A stretch of DNA of 64,000 nucleotides from the NCBI GenBank assembly GCA_011389555.1, contig JAABUD010000265.1, positions 1 through 64,000 of the forward strand, written 5' to 3'. The translations under genes were made by a program, and so were the position numbers. Positions 30,600 through 42,891 of this stretch are shown one piece after another. Origin of the DNA: Desulfotignum sp. Lineage in GTDB: Bacteria > Desulfobacterota > Desulfobacteria > Desulfobacterales > Desulfobacteraceae. How positions within the stretch are numbered: the stretch's first letter is position 1; the number at the start of each line of letters is the position of its first letter. Under the pieces are notes generated by a model. The model ran no database searches. It was not told the DNA's origin and saw nothing but the letters and a program-made list of their open reading frames with translations.

Positions 30600-32561
30600 A
30601 TGGCATTACCGAACAAACCGGTTGGAGAGCTCAAAGCAGTCAGGGACCCGGAAGTTGATAAAAGAGACGTTGATATTCTGATCGTCGGCGGTGGTATGGC
30701 TGCCTGCGGTACAGCGTTTGAAATCAAGAAATGGGCCGATGACGGCACCAAAATCCTGCTGTGCGACAAAGCGGCCCTGGAGAGATCCGGCGCGGTTGCC
30801 CAGGGGCTTTCCGCCATCAACACCTATATCGGTGAAAACAAGATTGAAGATTATGTGCGCATGGTCCGAAACGACCTGATGGGAATTGTCCGTGAAGACC
30901 TGATCTATGACCTGGGCCGTCACGTGGATGACTCGGTTCACCTGTTCGAAGAATGGGGTCTGCCTGTCTGGAAGAAAACCGACGACGGCAAGAACATGGA
31001 CGGCAAAAAAGGGTTGAAACTCGGGACCCTGAAAGCCGGAGCCACCCCGGTCCGTACCGGTAAATGGCAGATCATGATCAATGGTGAATCCTACAAGAGA
31101 ATCGTTGCTGAAGCCGGCAAAAAAGCCCTGGGTGAAGAAAACATTCTTGAAAGATGCTTCATTGTCGAACTGCTCAACGACAAGGAAGACCCCAACCGCA
31201 TTGCCGGTGCCGTGGGTTTTTCCGTCCGGGAAAACAAAGTTTACATCATCAATGCAAAAGCCATTGTCAATGCATGTGGTGGTGCAGTGAACGTGTACCA
31301 GCCCCGCTCTGTCGGTGAGGGAAAAGGCCGTGCATGGTACCCGGTATGGAATGCCGGCTCCACCTACACCATGGCCCTGCGCGCCGGTGCCGAACTGTCC
31401 ATGATGGAAAACCGGTTCACCCCGGCCCGTTTTAAAGATGGTTACGGCCCTGTGGGTGCCTGGTTTCTGCTGTTCAAGGCCCAGGCCGTCAACGGCTTAG
31501 GGGAGAATTTTGCAGCGTCGGATGAAGCCAAGGCGGAACTGGAAAAATATTCGCCCTACGGCACCGCAGCCGTGACCCCCACCTGTCTGCGTAACCATCT
31601 GATGATGAAAGAGTACAAAGAAGGCCGCGGGCCCATCATCATGAAAACCTCCGATGCCCTGGCAAAACTGGGTGAGACCATGAGCAAAAAAGAGCTCAAG
31701 CACCTGGAAGCCGAAGCATGGGAAGACTTCCTTGACATGTCCGTGGGCCAGGCAGGCCTGTGGTGTGCCACCAACACCGAGCCTGAGAAAAAAGACTCGG
31801 AAATCATGCCCACCGAACCGTACCTGCTGGGATCCCATTCCGGGTGCTGCGGTATCTGGTGCTCCGGTCCGGATGAAGACTGGGTTCCGGCGGACTACAA
31901 ATGGGGCTACAACCGCATGACCACGGTTCGCGGTCTGTTCACCGCCGGTGACGGTGTGGGCTGCTCCGGCCACAAGTTCTCCTCGGGTTCCCATGCCGAA
32001 GGACGGATCGTTGCCAAATCCATGCTCCAGTACCTGAAAGCCGAAGGCGACAAGGTCACCGGATTCAAGGAAACCGATGAGGAACTGGTGGACTTCGTGT
32101 ACAAACCGGTCAGAAATTTCCTGGACAACTGTGAATACACCACGGCCCAGGACATCAACCCCAACTACTGCAAACCCGCCGGCATGGCCCTGCGTCTCAT
32201 GAAAATGACCAATGAGTACGGCGGCGGTATCGGCACCTATTACATGACTTCCGGAAAAAATCTGGAAATTCTCATGGACCTGTTTGAAATGTTCCGGGAA
32301 GACCTGGAAAAAATCGGTGCCGGGGACCTGCATGAACTGATGAGAGCCTGGGAAATCACCCATCGTCTCTACACGGTTCAGGCACACACCCGTCATATCC
32401 AGTTCCGTGAAGAATCCCGGTATCCGGGTTTCTATTACAGAGGGGATTTCATGGGTCAGAATGATGACGATTGGTTCTGCTTCACCAACTCTTCCTACAA
32501 CAAAGAGACCAATGAATGGAGCCTCAAGAAAGTACCGTATGTCAAGATCATTGCCGACTAG
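30600..32561 (+). CDS. aprA: Adenylylsulfate reductase alpha subunit
   Basis: DILIVGGGMAACGTAFEIKKW, HTRHIQFREESRYPGFYYRGDF. Confidence 0.98.
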   Translation: MALPNKPVGELKAVRDPEVDKRDVDILIVGGGMAACGTAFEIKKWADDGTKILLCDKAALERSGAVAQGLSAINTYIGENKIEDYVRMVRNDLMGIVREDLIYDLGRHVDDSVHLFEEWGLPVWKKTDDGKNMDGKKGLKLGTLKAGATPVRTGKWQIMINGESYKRIVAEAGKKALGEENILERCFIVELLNDKEDPNRIAGAVGFSVRENKVYIINAKAIVNACGGAVNVYQPRSVGEGKGRAWYPVWNAGSTYTMALRAGAELSMMENRFTPARFKDGYGPVGAWFLLFKAQAVNGLGENFAASDEAKAELEKYSPYGTAAVTPTCLRNHLMMKEYKEGRGPIIMKTSDALAKLGETMSKKELKHLEAEAWEDFLDMSVGQAGLWCATNTEPEKKDSEIMPTEPYLLGSHSGCCGIWCSGPDEDWVPADYKWGYNRMTTVRGLFTAGDGVGCSGHKFSSGSHAEGRIVAKSMLQYLKAEGDKVTGFKETDEELVDFVYKPVRNFLDNCEYTTAQDINPNYCKPAGMALRLMKMTNEYGGGIGTYYMTSGKNLEILMDLFEMFREDLEKIGAGDLHELMRAWEITHRLYTVQAHTRHIQFREESRYPGFYYRGDFMGQNDDDWFCFTNSSYNKETNEWSLKKVPYVKIIAD

Positions 32562-32603
32562 TGTTGACATCTGATCTCACACATATGTGATTGGTATGAC
32601 AAT

Positions 32604-32643
32604 AACCTCCAGGTGCCGGCAAAACGGTGCCTGGGGGTTTTTT
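32604..32643 (+). terminator. Rho-independent terminator after aprA
   Basis: AACCTCCAGG...CCTGGGGGTTTTTTC. Confidence 0.8.
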
Positions 32644-32853
32644 CAAATTCCGGGATCTGTTTGAAATTCCTGTTCCTGTCTCCTTTTTTGATTGTCCGCA
32701 AACCGAAATCAACCCTTGTCCAGGTTTGCAGACTGCCAAAACAGGAGAGAGGATGACAGTACACCGAATCCTGATTGGAATGATGACAACCTGGCATTGG
32801 CCATAAAAATTCAACCGAAATTTACATAAAACTTAAATGCACGGAGGGACAGC

Positions 32854-34128
32854 ATGACAACAGATAATTCAGCCCCGGTCAGTGGAAGCATTATGGTGGT
32901 TGGTGGGGGGATCAGCGGCCTGACAACCGCCCTGGAAGCTGCTGAAGTGGGCTATGAGGTCTTCCTTGTGGAAAAGGAAGCATCCCTTGGTGGGAGAGTG
33001 TCTCAGTTGAAGCACTATTTTCCGAAACTCTGTCCGCCCACCTGCGGACTTGAAATCAACTACCGGCGGATCAAAGACAACAAACAGATCAACGTCTTCA
33101 CCCTGTCGGAGGTCCAGAATGTGGCCGGCAGCCCCGGGGATTATACTGTAACAGTCAAAACCGCTCCCCGGTATGTCAATGAGAACTGCACCGCCTGCGG
33201 AGAATGTGCCAACGTCTGCGAAACCGAAATCTCCAATGAATTCAACTTTGGCATGGACCGGAGAAAAGCCGCCTACCTGCCCCACAACATGGCGTTTCCC
33301 ATGCGCTATGTCATGGATCCATCCATGAGTACCGATGACCGTGACAAAGTCAAGGAAGCCTGTACATATGATGCCATCGACTTTGACATGGAAGAAAAAA
33401 CCATGGATCTCAAAGTGGGCGCCATTGTCTGGAGCACCGGGTGGACGCCGTATGACGCGACCCGGATCGACAACTTAGGTTTTGGACGGTATCAGAACGT
33501 GATCACCAATATGATGCTGGAAAGGCTGGCCTCGTTGAACGGCCCCACCCAGGGAACCATCCTGCGGCCGTCCGATGACAAAGCACCCGAAACCATCGCG
33601 TTTGCCCAGTGCGCCGGATCCAGGGATGAAAATCACCTGCCCTACTGCTCTTATATCTGCTGCATGGCGTCTTTAAAACACGCCACCTATCTGCGGGAAC
33701 AATACCCGGATGCAAAAATTTACATCTATTATATCGATTTGCGCACACCCGGTCTGAAGTATGAACGATTCTATGCAAAACTCAAGGAAGATAAAAATAT
33801 CTTTTTTGTGAAGGGAAAAGTGGCTGAAGTCAGTGAAGAAGACGGCACCGGCAATATCAACCTGGTGGCCGAAGATACCATCTCCGGTGATAAAATCCGG
33901 CAGACGGTGGATCTTCTGGTTCTGGCCACGGGAATGCAGCCGACGGCCGCCGTTGACAAACCCGCCGCTGAATTGACTTTTGATGTGGACGGATTCATCG
34001 TCAACGACTTTTCAAAAGGCGGGATGTTCGCAGCAGGATGCGCCAACAAACCGGCCGATGTCGTCACATCCAACCAGAACGCTACCGGCATGGCCCTCAA
34101 AGCCATTCAGACCCTTGTAAGGAGGTAA
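32854..34128 (+). CDS. qmoA: QmoA, HdrA-like FAD subunit of the quinone-interacting membrane-bound oxidoreductase
   Basis: VVGGGISGLTTALEAAEVGYEVFLVEKEASLGGRVSQL; next to aprBA and qmoBC. Confidence 0.96.
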   Translation: MTTDNSAPVSGSIMVVGGGISGLTTALEAAEVGYEVFLVEKEASLGGRVSQLKHYFPKLCPPTCGLEINYRRIKDNKQINVFTLSEVQNVAGSPGDYTVTVKTAPRYVNENCTACGECANVCETEISNEFNFGMDRRKAAYLPHNMAFPMRYVMDPSMSTDDRDKVKEACTYDAIDFDMEEKTMDLKVGAIVWSTGWTPYDATRIDNLGFGRYQNVITNMMLERLASLNGPTQGTILRPSDDKAPETIAFAQCAGSRDENHLPYCSYICCMASLKHATYLREQYPDAKIYIYYIDLRTPGLKYERFYAKLKEDKNIFFVKGKVAEVSEEDGTGNINLVAEDTISGDKIRQTVDLLVLATGMQPTAAVDKPAAELTFDVDGFIVNDFSKGGMFAAGCANKPADVVTSNQNATGMALKAIQTLVRR

Positions 34129-34136
34129 TACAAACC

Positions 34137-36473
34137 ATGGATAAGAAATACGGCGTATATATCTGCACAGGTTGCGGAATCGGAGACACCCTGGATATGG
34201 AAGATCTGGTGGAGATTCCCGAGGAAGAAGGTTTGAACTGTACCACCCATCCTTTCCTGTGTTCCAAGGAAGGTGTGGCCCTCATCCAGAAAGATGTGGA
34301 TGACGGCAAGGTGAATGCCATGGTGATCGGTGCCTGTTCCCGCCGGGTCAACTTTGATGTGTTCCGGTTCGACGATTGCATCGTGGAACGGGTCAATCTC
34401 AGAGAAGGCGTGGTATGGCCGCACTCGCGGGAGACCTACCCGGCCCTGACCGAAGAGCAGAAAGATGATGAAGAGCATTTTGACCGGATTCAGATGAAGG
34501 CGGAAGATTACATCCGGATGGGAATGATCCGCCTGGAAAAAGTAAAACTGCCAACCGCTTCCATACCCGAATCTTTTTCCAAAAAAATTCTGGTTTTAGG
34601 GGGGGGGGTCACCGGTATGGCCGCAGCCCTGGATGCCGCCAAAACCGGCTATGATGTCACCATTGTGGAAAAGACCGATGCGTTGGGAGGATACGCGGCC
34701 AGACTGCGGAACCAGATGCCGGTATCCGCGCCTTTTGAAACCCTGCAGGCACCGGTGGCGGACAAACTGATTCAGGAAATTCAGGGATATCCCAGCATCG
34801 ATGTGAGAACCGGTTGTGAAGTGGCACGTATTGCCGGTCAACCCGGAGAATTTACCGTGACCTTCAAAAAACCGGGGGAGAGAATTCCGTTTGACGTACC
34901 CTATCCATTGCCGGAAGAGATGATGGTGGATGAAACCGGCAAAGAACTGGATCCGGAAGCGGCCCATGAAAAATTTCTGGAATACAATGAAGGCCGCCTG
35001 GATATTCTTCAGCTGGACCCGGAAGGTGAGCTCTACGGGGCAGTCATTCTGGCAGCCGGGTGGCGTCCAGCGGATCTGGCCAAGTCCGACTGTGACCATC
35101 TGGGGATCGATCAGCCGGATGTGGTGAGCAACCATGAATTCGAGATGATTGCCGCCAATGGCAAAATTGTGAGACCCTCCGATGGCAAGCCCGCCAAAAA
35201 CGTGGTGTTCATCCAGTCACCCGGCAAGGAAGAAAATGATGCGGATTTCGACTACTGCGGGTCTGTCACCTCACAGGTCGCTTTGAAACAGGCCCGGTAT
35301 GTGACGGAAGACTATACCGATGGCAAAGCCTATGTCATCTATCAGCACATGCGTACCCCGGGGCTGCAGGAGTATTTTTACAAAAGCATGCAGCAGGAAG
35401 ACGGCGTTTTCATGACCAAAGGGTCGGTCACGGAAGTGAAAACCCAGGGGAACGGACTGGAAGTGACGGCCGCGAACACTCTTTTAGGTGAAAATCTGGC
35501 ATTGAAGGCAGACATGGTGGTGGTAGCCGGCGGCATGGTTCCGGTCACCAAAGACAATCCCGTGGTCAACCTGGCCTATCGTCAGGGTCCGGGTTTCCGT
35601 GACAATGATATCTTCGGCCAGTATGCCGACTCCAACTACATCTGTTTTCCATATGAAACCCAGAGAACCGGCATTTATGCCGCCGGCGCCATCCGCCGGG
35701 CCATGACCATTGAAGAATCCATGGAAGATGCTGCCGGTGCCGCGCTCAAAGCCATCCAGTGTGTTGAAAGTGCCAACCGGGGTATGTCGGTCCATCCCAG
35801 ATCCGGTGATATGACGTTTCCGGAATTTTTCTTCCAGAGATGTACCCAGTGCAAACGCTGCACCGTGGAATGCCCCTTCGGCGCCCTGGATGATGATGCC
35901 AAAGGAACCCCGAAAGCCAATCCGACCCGGTGCCGCCGCTGCGGTACCTGCATGGGGGCCTGCCCGGAACGGATTATTTCGTTTGCCGACTACACCATCG
36001 ATTCCATCGGTTCCCAGATCAAAGCCGTCAAAGTGCCTTCTGAAGATGACTTTGATGAACCGCCGTTCCGTTTCCTGGCATTGATCTGTGAAAACGACGC
36101 GTTCCCGGCCCTGGATATGGTGGGATTGAACCGGATCGACTATTCACCGGATGTGCGCTTCATCCCGGTCCGGTGCCTGGGATCCGTCAACACCATCTGG
36201 ATCAAAGATGCCCTGGCCCAGGGGATGGACGGCGTGATTCTCATCGGTTGCAAGCATGGCGATGATTATCAGTGCCATTTTGTCAAAGGCTCCGAGCTGG
36301 CCGAAGTCCGGGTGAAGAAAATCGGAGATGCCCTGTCCAGCCTGGCCCTTGAAGAGGAACGGGTGGCGTTTGTGGAAGTGGCTATTGACGAGTACAACAA
36401 ACTGCCCGGAATCATCAATGACTTTGTCGAAGAAGTGGATGCCCTGGGGCCCAACCCGTTCAAGGGTTTCTAA
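34137..36473 (+). CDS. qmoB: QmoB, HdrA/MvhD-like subunit
   Basis: MDKKYGVYICTGCGIGD start with GGAGG; ferredoxin motifs CTQCKRCTVECPFGAL and CRRCGTCMGACPE. Confidence 0.96.
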   Translation: MDKKYGVYICTGCGIGDTLDMEDLVEIPEEEGLNCTTHPFLCSKEGVALIQKDVDDGKVNAMVIGACSRRVNFDVFRFDDCIVERVNLREGVVWPHSRETYPALTEEQKDDEEHFDRIQMKAEDYIRMGMIRLEKVKLPTASIPESFSKKILVLGGGVTGMAAALDAAKTGYDVTIVEKTDALGGYAARLRNQMPVSAPFETLQAPVADKLIQEIQGYPSIDVRTGCEVARIAGQPGEFTVTFKKPGERIPFDVPYPLPEEMMVDETGKELDPEAAHEKFLEYNEGRLDILQLDPEGELYGAVILAAGWRPADLAKSDCDHLGIDQPDVVSNHEFEMIAANGKIVRPSDGKPAKNVVFIQSPGKEENDADFDYCGSVTSQVALKQARYVTEDYTDGKAYVIYQHMRTPGLQEYFYKSMQQEDGVFMTKGSVTEVKTQGNGLEVTAANTLLGENLALKADMVVVAGGMVPVTKDNPVVNLAYRQGPGFRDNDIFGQYADSNYICFPYETQRTGIYAAGAIRRAMTIEESMEDAAGAALKAIQCVESANRGMSVHPRSGDMTFPEFFFQRCTQCKRCTVECPFGALDDDAKGTPKANPTRCRRCGTCMGACPERIISFADYTIDSIGSQIKAVKVPSEDDFDEPPFRFLALICENDAFPALDMVGLNRIDYSPDVRFIPVRCLGSVNTIWIKDALAQGMDGVILIGCKHGDDYQCHFVKGSELAEVRVKKIGDALSSLALEEERVAFVEVAIDEYNKLPGIINDFVEEVDALGPNPFKGF

Positions 36474-36509
36474 TGTCACAACTTTCAAACCATATGGAGG
36501 TTTTATAAT

Positions 36510-37685
36510 ATGACTGACACATATCTTGCCCAACCCGATCTGGGATTCATTGCACAGATCCGCGGTCTTGGCGGAGACACCCTGAAAAAATGCTACCAGT
36601 GCGCCACCTGTTCCGTGGCCTGTCCCATTGCCCCGGAAAACAGCCCGTTCCCCAGAAAAGAGATGATTGCCGCCTCATGGGGATTGAAAGACCGGCTCAT
36701 CAAAAACGGCGACATCTGGCTGTGTCACAATTGCGGTGACTGTACGGACCTGTGCCCGAGAGGGGCGGCCCCGGGGGATGTCCTGGCAGCGGTCCGGGCG
36801 GCGGCCATTACTGAATATGCCCAGCCCAAGGCTGTGGCCAAAGCGGTGAATGATCCCAAAAAACTGCCCTGGCTGCTGGGAATTCCGGCCATCTGGTTTG
36901 CCATTCTCGCCTATATCACCATGGCACAGAGTGATGTCATGACCAAAATATTCAACGTCTTCGGCATTGCCTGGTCCCATGCGCATGAAGGGGTCATTGC
37001 CCAGGCCAATTTCTTTTCCACCTGGTTTGTGGATTTGACTTTTGTGCCCCTGGCCGGTGCGGTGGTCATCGTTTTTCTGCTCAGCCTGCGGCGGTTCATC
37101 ACCGATATCCACGAGAATGCCGTGATGGAAGGAAAAACCGACAAGAAAACCATTGACTACAAAGCCCTGGTGCAGGCACTGTTTACGATGATTCCCACCA
37201 TTCTCAAACATGAAAAATTCAATGAATGCGAAACCAACAAAGAACGGGCCACGCCTCACATGATGGTGCTGTTTTCCTTCATCGGTCTGTTCATTGTCAC
37301 CGGTATTTTCTTTATCGTGCTGTATGTGTTCCAGACCCCGGGTCCCTATTCCCAGTTGAATCCGGTCAAATGGCTGGGCAACATTGCGGGTGTGGCCCTG
37401 GTGATCGGCTCCGGCCTGATGATCAAAAGCCGCCTGGACAACAAAGACCAGATCACCACATACAAAGACTGGTATATTCTGGGGGTGGTGTTTGCCCTGG
37501 GTGTCACGGGCATGTTGACCCAGATGGCCCGCCTGGCCCATCTGGAATGGACCACCTACATTCTGTATTACCTGCATCTGATTGCCATATTCAATCTGTT
37601 CGCGTTTCTGCCGTTTTCAAAGATGGCCCATCTGGTGTACAGAACGACGGCCATGGCATATGCGGAGTACAGCAACCGGAAATAA
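36510..37685 (+). CDS. qmoC: QmoC, HdrC/HdrE-like membrane subunit
   Basis: CYQCATCSVACPIAPE, CHNCGDCTDLCPRGA, then TM region. Confidence 0.96.
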   Translation: MTDTYLAQPDLGFIAQIRGLGGDTLKKCYQCATCSVACPIAPENSPFPRKEMIAASWGLKDRLIKNGDIWLCHNCGDCTDLCPRGAAPGDVLAAVRAAAITEYAQPKAVAKAVNDPKKLPWLLGIPAIWFAILAYITMAQSDVMTKIFNVFGIAWSHAHEGVIAQANFFSTWFVDLTFVPLAGAVVIVFLLSLRRFITDIHENAVMEGKTDKKTIDYKALVQALFTMIPTILKHEKFNECETNKERATPHMMVLFSFIGLFIVTGIFFIVLYVFQTPGPYSQLNPVKWLGNIAGVALVIGSGLMIKSRLDNKDQITTYKDWYILGVVFALGVTGMLTQMARLAHLEWTTYILYYLHLIAIFNLFAFLPFSKMAHLVYRTTAMAYAEYSNRK

Positions 37686-37688
37686 TGA

Positions 37689-38867
<1,179 letters not shown>

Positions 38868-38905
38868 TCGATCGTACACATGGTTTTTGAACGGGAAGTA
38901 AAAAG

Positions 38906-38946
38906 CAAAAAGGGTTTTTCAGCGGTTGACTGAAAAACCCTTTTTT
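38906..38946. terminator. Bidirectional terminator between leuB and the convergent tRNA pair
   Basis: AAAAAGGGTTTTTCAG...CTGAAAAACCCTTTTTT. Confidence 0.85.
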
Positions 38947-38952
38947 ATATAG

Positions 38953-39029
38953 TGGCGGGAGTGACGAGACTCGAACTCGCGGCCTCTTGCGTGACAGGCA
39001 AGCGTTCTGACCAACTGAACTACACCCCC
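38953..39029 (-). tRNA. tRNA-Asp (GTC)
   Basis: GGGGGTG...TTGCCTGTCACGCAA...GTTCGAGTC...CACTCCC-G-CCA. Confidence 0.95.
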
Positions 39030-39047
39030 GTATCAATCCGTGTCACC

Positions 39048-39123
39048 TGGTGGGCGATGCAGGACTTGAACCTGCGACTTCAACCTTGTAAGGGTTGCAC
39101 TCTCCCAGCTGAGTTAATCGCCC
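39048..39123 (-). tRNA. tRNA-Val (TAC)
   Basis: GGGCGAT...CAACC-CTTACAA-GGTTG...GTTCAAGTC...ATCGCCC-A-CCA. Confidence 0.95.
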
Positions 39124-39236
39124 GAAAAACAGAAGTCTTATATCAAGAAGCCATATGGGTGTCAAGCAGATTTTAACAAAATCTTCATTTTCCTGCTGCG
39201 GGGTAAAGATTTCCCTTGTTTTATTGCGCTGATATC

Positions 39237-39265
39237 TTGCAAGCCCCGGTTTTTAATGGTATATA
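39237..39265 (+). promoter_or_regulatory. Putative rho promoter, implying a leader of about 150 nt
   Basis: TTGCAA-N17-TATATA. Confidence 0.5.
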
Positions 39266-39421
39266 GCGTAGAAAGCAAAAAAACTGATCGAATAACGTCT
39301 ATCCGATAAAAATGTGATGCCGGGTTTTTTCTGGTCTTGTGAGGCACAAACATTCGCAAGTTGAATCCTTACCCAGTTTCTTATCAGCAGCAGCACACGT
39401 TTATCAAGGAGCAATGTAATT

Positions 39422-40495
39422 ATGGAACCTGTGTCAGGATATCTGGAAATTATGGATAAGGGGTTTGGATTTCTGCGGGAGATTGGTGACAATTTTCAGC
39501 CCCGCCCGGAAAACCCGTATGTGCCCAACAGTTTGATCCGCAAATTGAATTTGCGGGAAGGCAGTTTCATTCAAGGTGTGGGAGAAAAAAAGGACCCCAG
39601 AAATCTGAATCTGGCTCTGATCCGGGTGGAAACCATCAATGGGCTTCCTTTTGACGAATTTTCCGCCATCCCCATGCTTCAGGATCAGGTGAGCATCAAT
39701 CCCCACGAACGATACATTCTGACTCAAAATGACGAAGATACGGTGGGCAAGGCATTGGATGTCATTGTTCCCATCGGTATGGGGCAGCGGGGGTTGATCA
39801 TTGCGCCGCCCAAGTCGGGAAAAACTTTTATTTTACGCCATATGGCCAATTCAGTGGTCACCAATCACCCGGATGCCCATGTCTTCATTCTGCTGGTGGA
39901 TGAGCGCCCGGAGGAAGTCACCGATTTTCAACGGGGTCTGGTCAATGCAAATGTGCTTTATTCATCCGCGGATCAGCAAATCGGGCAGCACATGAGAATG
40001 ACGCGTCTGGCCATGCATACCGCGATCCGGCGTGCGGAAATCGGACAGGATGCCGTGGTGTTCATCGATTCTTTGACCCGTATGACCCGGGCATTCAATA
40101 TTGATACGGACAGTTTCGGAAAAACGTTGTCCGGGGGCCTTGGCGCCAATGCCATGGAGTTTCCCAGAAAAATTTTCGGCGCGGCCCGGAAACTGGAAAA
40201 CGGGGGGTCTTTGACCATCATCGCAACCATCCTGGTGGATACGGGCAGCCGCATGGATGATGTCATCTTTCAGGAGTTCAAGGGCACCGGGAACATGGAT
40301 CTGTTTTTGTCCCGGGAGTGCGCCGAACAGCGCATCTGGCCCGCCATCAATATCAATCAGAGCGGCACCAGAAAAGAGGATCTGCTCATGGATAGTGACG
40401 ACTTTCAAAAAGTGGTGGCGATCCGGAGAAAAGTGGCGCCCCTGGACGAAGTAACCGCCATGACCCAGTTCATTTCACTGCTGGATGATTTCTGA
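39422..40495 (+). CDS. rho: Transcription termination factor Rho, short and divergent
   Basis: GFGFLR, APPKSGKTFILRHMANS, LVDERPEEVTDF, GGSLTIIATILVDTGSRMDDVIFQEFKGTGNM; begins at the cold-shock domain. Confidence 0.9.
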   Translation: MEPVSGYLEIMDKGFGFLREIGDNFQPRPENPYVPNSLIRKLNLREGSFIQGVGEKKDPRNLNLALIRVETINGLPFDEFSAIPMLQDQVSINPHERYILTQNDEDTVGKALDVIVPIGMGQRGLIIAPPKSGKTFILRHMANSVVTNHPDAHVFILLVDERPEEVTDFQRGLVNANVLYSSADQQIGQHMRMTRLAMHTAIRRAEIGQDAVVFIDSLTRMTRAFNIDTDSFGKTLSGGLGANAMEFPRKIFGAARKLENGGSLTIIATILVDTGSRMDDVIFQEFKGTGNMDLFLSRECAEQRIWPAININQSGTRKEDLLMDSDDFQKVVAIRRKVAPLDEVTAMTQFISLLDDF

Positions 40496-40501
40496 TCGGT
40501 T

Positions 40502-42868
40502 TCAGGCAGGCTCGGCCGGCTCGACCAGGGCATGGGTCAATACCTGACTCATGTCATCCACAAAAATAATTTCCAGCTGTTTTTGTATGGATCTGGGAAC
40601 CTCCTGGATATCTTTTTTATTTTCCGCTGACATGACCACTTTTCGAATTCCGTGGGTATGGGCGGCCAGCAGTTTTTCCTTGACCCCGCCTATGGGAAGC
40701 ACTCTGCCCCTGAGGGTGATTTCACCGGTCATGGCCATATTTCTGTAAACCGGACGGCCCGTTAAAATCGAGACCACTGCCGTGCACATGGCAATGCCGG
40801 CGGAAGGCCCGTCCTTGGGAATCGCCCCTTCAGGCACATGGATATGGATATCCAGGGTCTTGTAAAAATCCTCATGGATGTCAAGGTCGTTGCTTCTGGA
40901 TCGTACATAGCTGACAGCTGCCTGGGAGGACTCTTTCATGACATCTCCGAGTTTTCCTGTCACCATGATCCGCCCTTTCCCCGGCATGGTCACCGCCTCG
41001 ATGGTCAACAGTTCTCCCCCGGCCTGGGTCCAGGCAAGCCCGGTCACGATCCCGGTTTTGTCTTCCACCTCGAGCGGTTTGTCGCGAAATTTGGGCTGTC
41101 CCAGATATTTCGGAACACTGACGGTGCTGACCGAATAGCCTTTCCGTTCCCGGGAACGAACAATCTGTGTGGCGATCTTTCTGATGACCGAAGATATTTC
41201 CCGTTCCAGATTCCGAACCCCGGCTTCCCGGGTAAACCGTCGAATAATGGTTTGTATGGCATTGTCTGAAAATGTCACATCGGTGGGTTCAAGCCCGTTT
41301 TCCCGAATCTGTTTGGGAATCAGAAATATTTTTGCAATCTGTGTTTTTTCATATTCCGTATACCCGGGGAGCTGTATGACTTCCATTCTGTCCCGCAACG
41401 GGGCCGGGATATCAAACAGCGTATTGGCTGTGGTGATGAAAAGGATGTCCGACAGATCGTAATCCACTTCGATATAATGATCATTGAAGTGCCGGTTCTG
41501 TTCCGGGTCCAGAGCCTCCAGGAGCGCAGAAGAAGGATCCCCCCGGAAATCAGCCGTCATCTTGTCGATTTCATCCAGACACAGAACCGGGTTGCTGTAC
41601 CCGACTTTTTTCAACGTCTGAATCAGTTTGCCGGGCATCGCCCCCACATAGGTTCTGCGATGGCCTCTGATTTCCGCTTCATCCCGGACCCCGCCCAGCG
41701 ATATCCGGGCAAACGAACGTCCTGTAGCGGATGCCACCGATCTTGCCAGCGATGTTTTTCCAACCCCGGGAGGACCCACCAGACACAGAATCGGACCTTT
41801 GATTTTCTTGACCAGCATCTGCACGGCCAGATATTCCAGAATTCTTTCCTTGGGTTTTTTCAGGCCGTAATGGTCCTGATCCAGAATGCTTTCCGAGGCG
41901 GCCAGGTCATTTTTGGGACGGTTTTTCCGGAACCACGGCAAAGAAATCATCCAGTCGATATAATTTCGGATGACCGTGGCTTCCGAAGACATAGGCGCCA
42001 TCATCTTGAGTTTTTCCAGCTCCCGCCGGACAACCCCGGCCGCTTCTTTGGGCAGGCGTTTTTTTCGTATCCGGGTTTCAAGTTCTGCATATTCTCCGGA
42101 TTCGCCGTCTTCTCCCATCTCTTTTTTGATGGCCCGCATCTGCTCGGTGAGATAATGGCGTTTCTGGAGTTTTTCCATCTGTTCTTTCACACGTCCCTTG
42201 ATTTTCTGGGACATGGTAAACACCTCGGTTTCCTGCTGAATCAGTTTGAGCAGAAGATAAAACCGCTTTTCAATATCCATACATTCGAGCAACTGCTGTT
42301 TGTCCGTTACTTTGAACGGCAACTGGGCCGCAATGGCATCGGCATAGCGTGACGGATCGGCTTCCAGAATTTCCAGGTTCTTGAAAAAGCTTTTGGAAAC
42401 CGCCCCGGACAATGACGCATAGTTTTCAAACGCTTCCAGAACTGTTCTCAATGCTGCTTTGGATATGGCTTCCGGCATGGAAGTTTCCTGCACCGGCATG
42501 AACTCCACCGTGAGAAAACCGCGTTCATCACTCAATTTGATGATTTTGCCCCGGCAGCACCCTTCCACCAGTGCTTTGACCGTCCCGTCCGGCAGGCGGA
42601 GCAGCTGAGTGATTTTGGCTTCGGTTCCCACCTGAAAGATATCCTGAATCGTGGGTTTGAGGACTTCCGGATCTTTCTGCGTGGTGAGAAATATCTTTTT
42701 ATCTCCGGCCATGGCTTCGGACAGAGACTTGATGGATTTTTCTCTTCCCACAAAAACAGACGTGGTGACAAACGGAAACAGCACCATGTCCCGCAACGGA
42801 ACCAGCGGCAGTGTTTTCTGGATATGTTCGGAGCCGTCCTGGTTGAACAGTCTGGAAATATTGATCAT
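40502..42868 (-). CDS. lon: ATP-dependent protease Lon
   Basis: [15 protein letters not shown], catalytic [11 protein letters not shown]. Confidence 0.97.
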   Translation of the reverse strand: MINISRLFNQDGSEHIQKTLPLVPLRDMVLFPFVTTSVFVGREKSIKSLSEAMAGDKKIFLTTQKDPEVLKPTIQDIFQVGTEAKITQLLRLPDGTVKALVEGCCRGKIIKLSDERGFLTVEFMPVQETSMPEAISKAALRTVLEAFENYASLSGAVSKSFFKNLEILEADPSRYADAIAAQLPFKVTDKQQLLECMDIEKRFYLLLKLIQQETEVFTMSQKIKGRVKEQMEKLQKRHYLTEQMRAIKKEMGEDGESGEYAELETRIRKKRLPKEAAGVVRRELEKLKMMAPMSSEATVIRNYIDWMISLPWFRKNRPKNDLAASESILDQDHYGLKKPKERILEYLAVQMLVKKIKGPILCLVGPPGVGKTSLARSVASATGRSFARISLGGVRDEAEIRGHRRTYVGAMPGKLIQTLKKVGYSNPVLCLDEIDKMTADFRGDPSSALLEALDPEQNRHFNDHYIEVDYDLSDILFITTANTLFDIPAPLRDRMEVIQLPGYTEYEKTQIAKIFLIPKQIRENGLEPTDVTFSDNAIQTIIRRFTREAGVRNLEREISSVIRKIATQIVRSRERKGYSVSTVSVPKYLGQPKFRDKPLEVEDKTGIVTGLAWTQAGGELLTIEAVTMPGKGRIMVTGKLGDVMKESSQAAVSYVRSRSNDLDIHEDFYKTLDIHIHVPEGAIPKDGPSAGIAMCTAVVSILTGRPVYRNMAMTGEITLRGRVLPIGGVKEKLLAAHTHGIRKVVMSAENKKDIQEVPRSIQKQLEIIFVDDMSQVLTHALVEPAEPA

Positions 42869-42891
42869 TGATTCAATCCCGATCTTTTTTG

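Noticed and set aside
34137-36473. Selenocysteine (in-frame UGA) in the Hdr-like Qmo subunits
   Set aside because: qmoA, qmoB and qmoC reading frames are continuous without internal TGA
38953-39123. tRNA-Asp/tRNA-Val pair as a genomic island insertion site
   Set aside because: Flanked by leuB and rho with no direct repeats of tRNA 3' ends and no integrase
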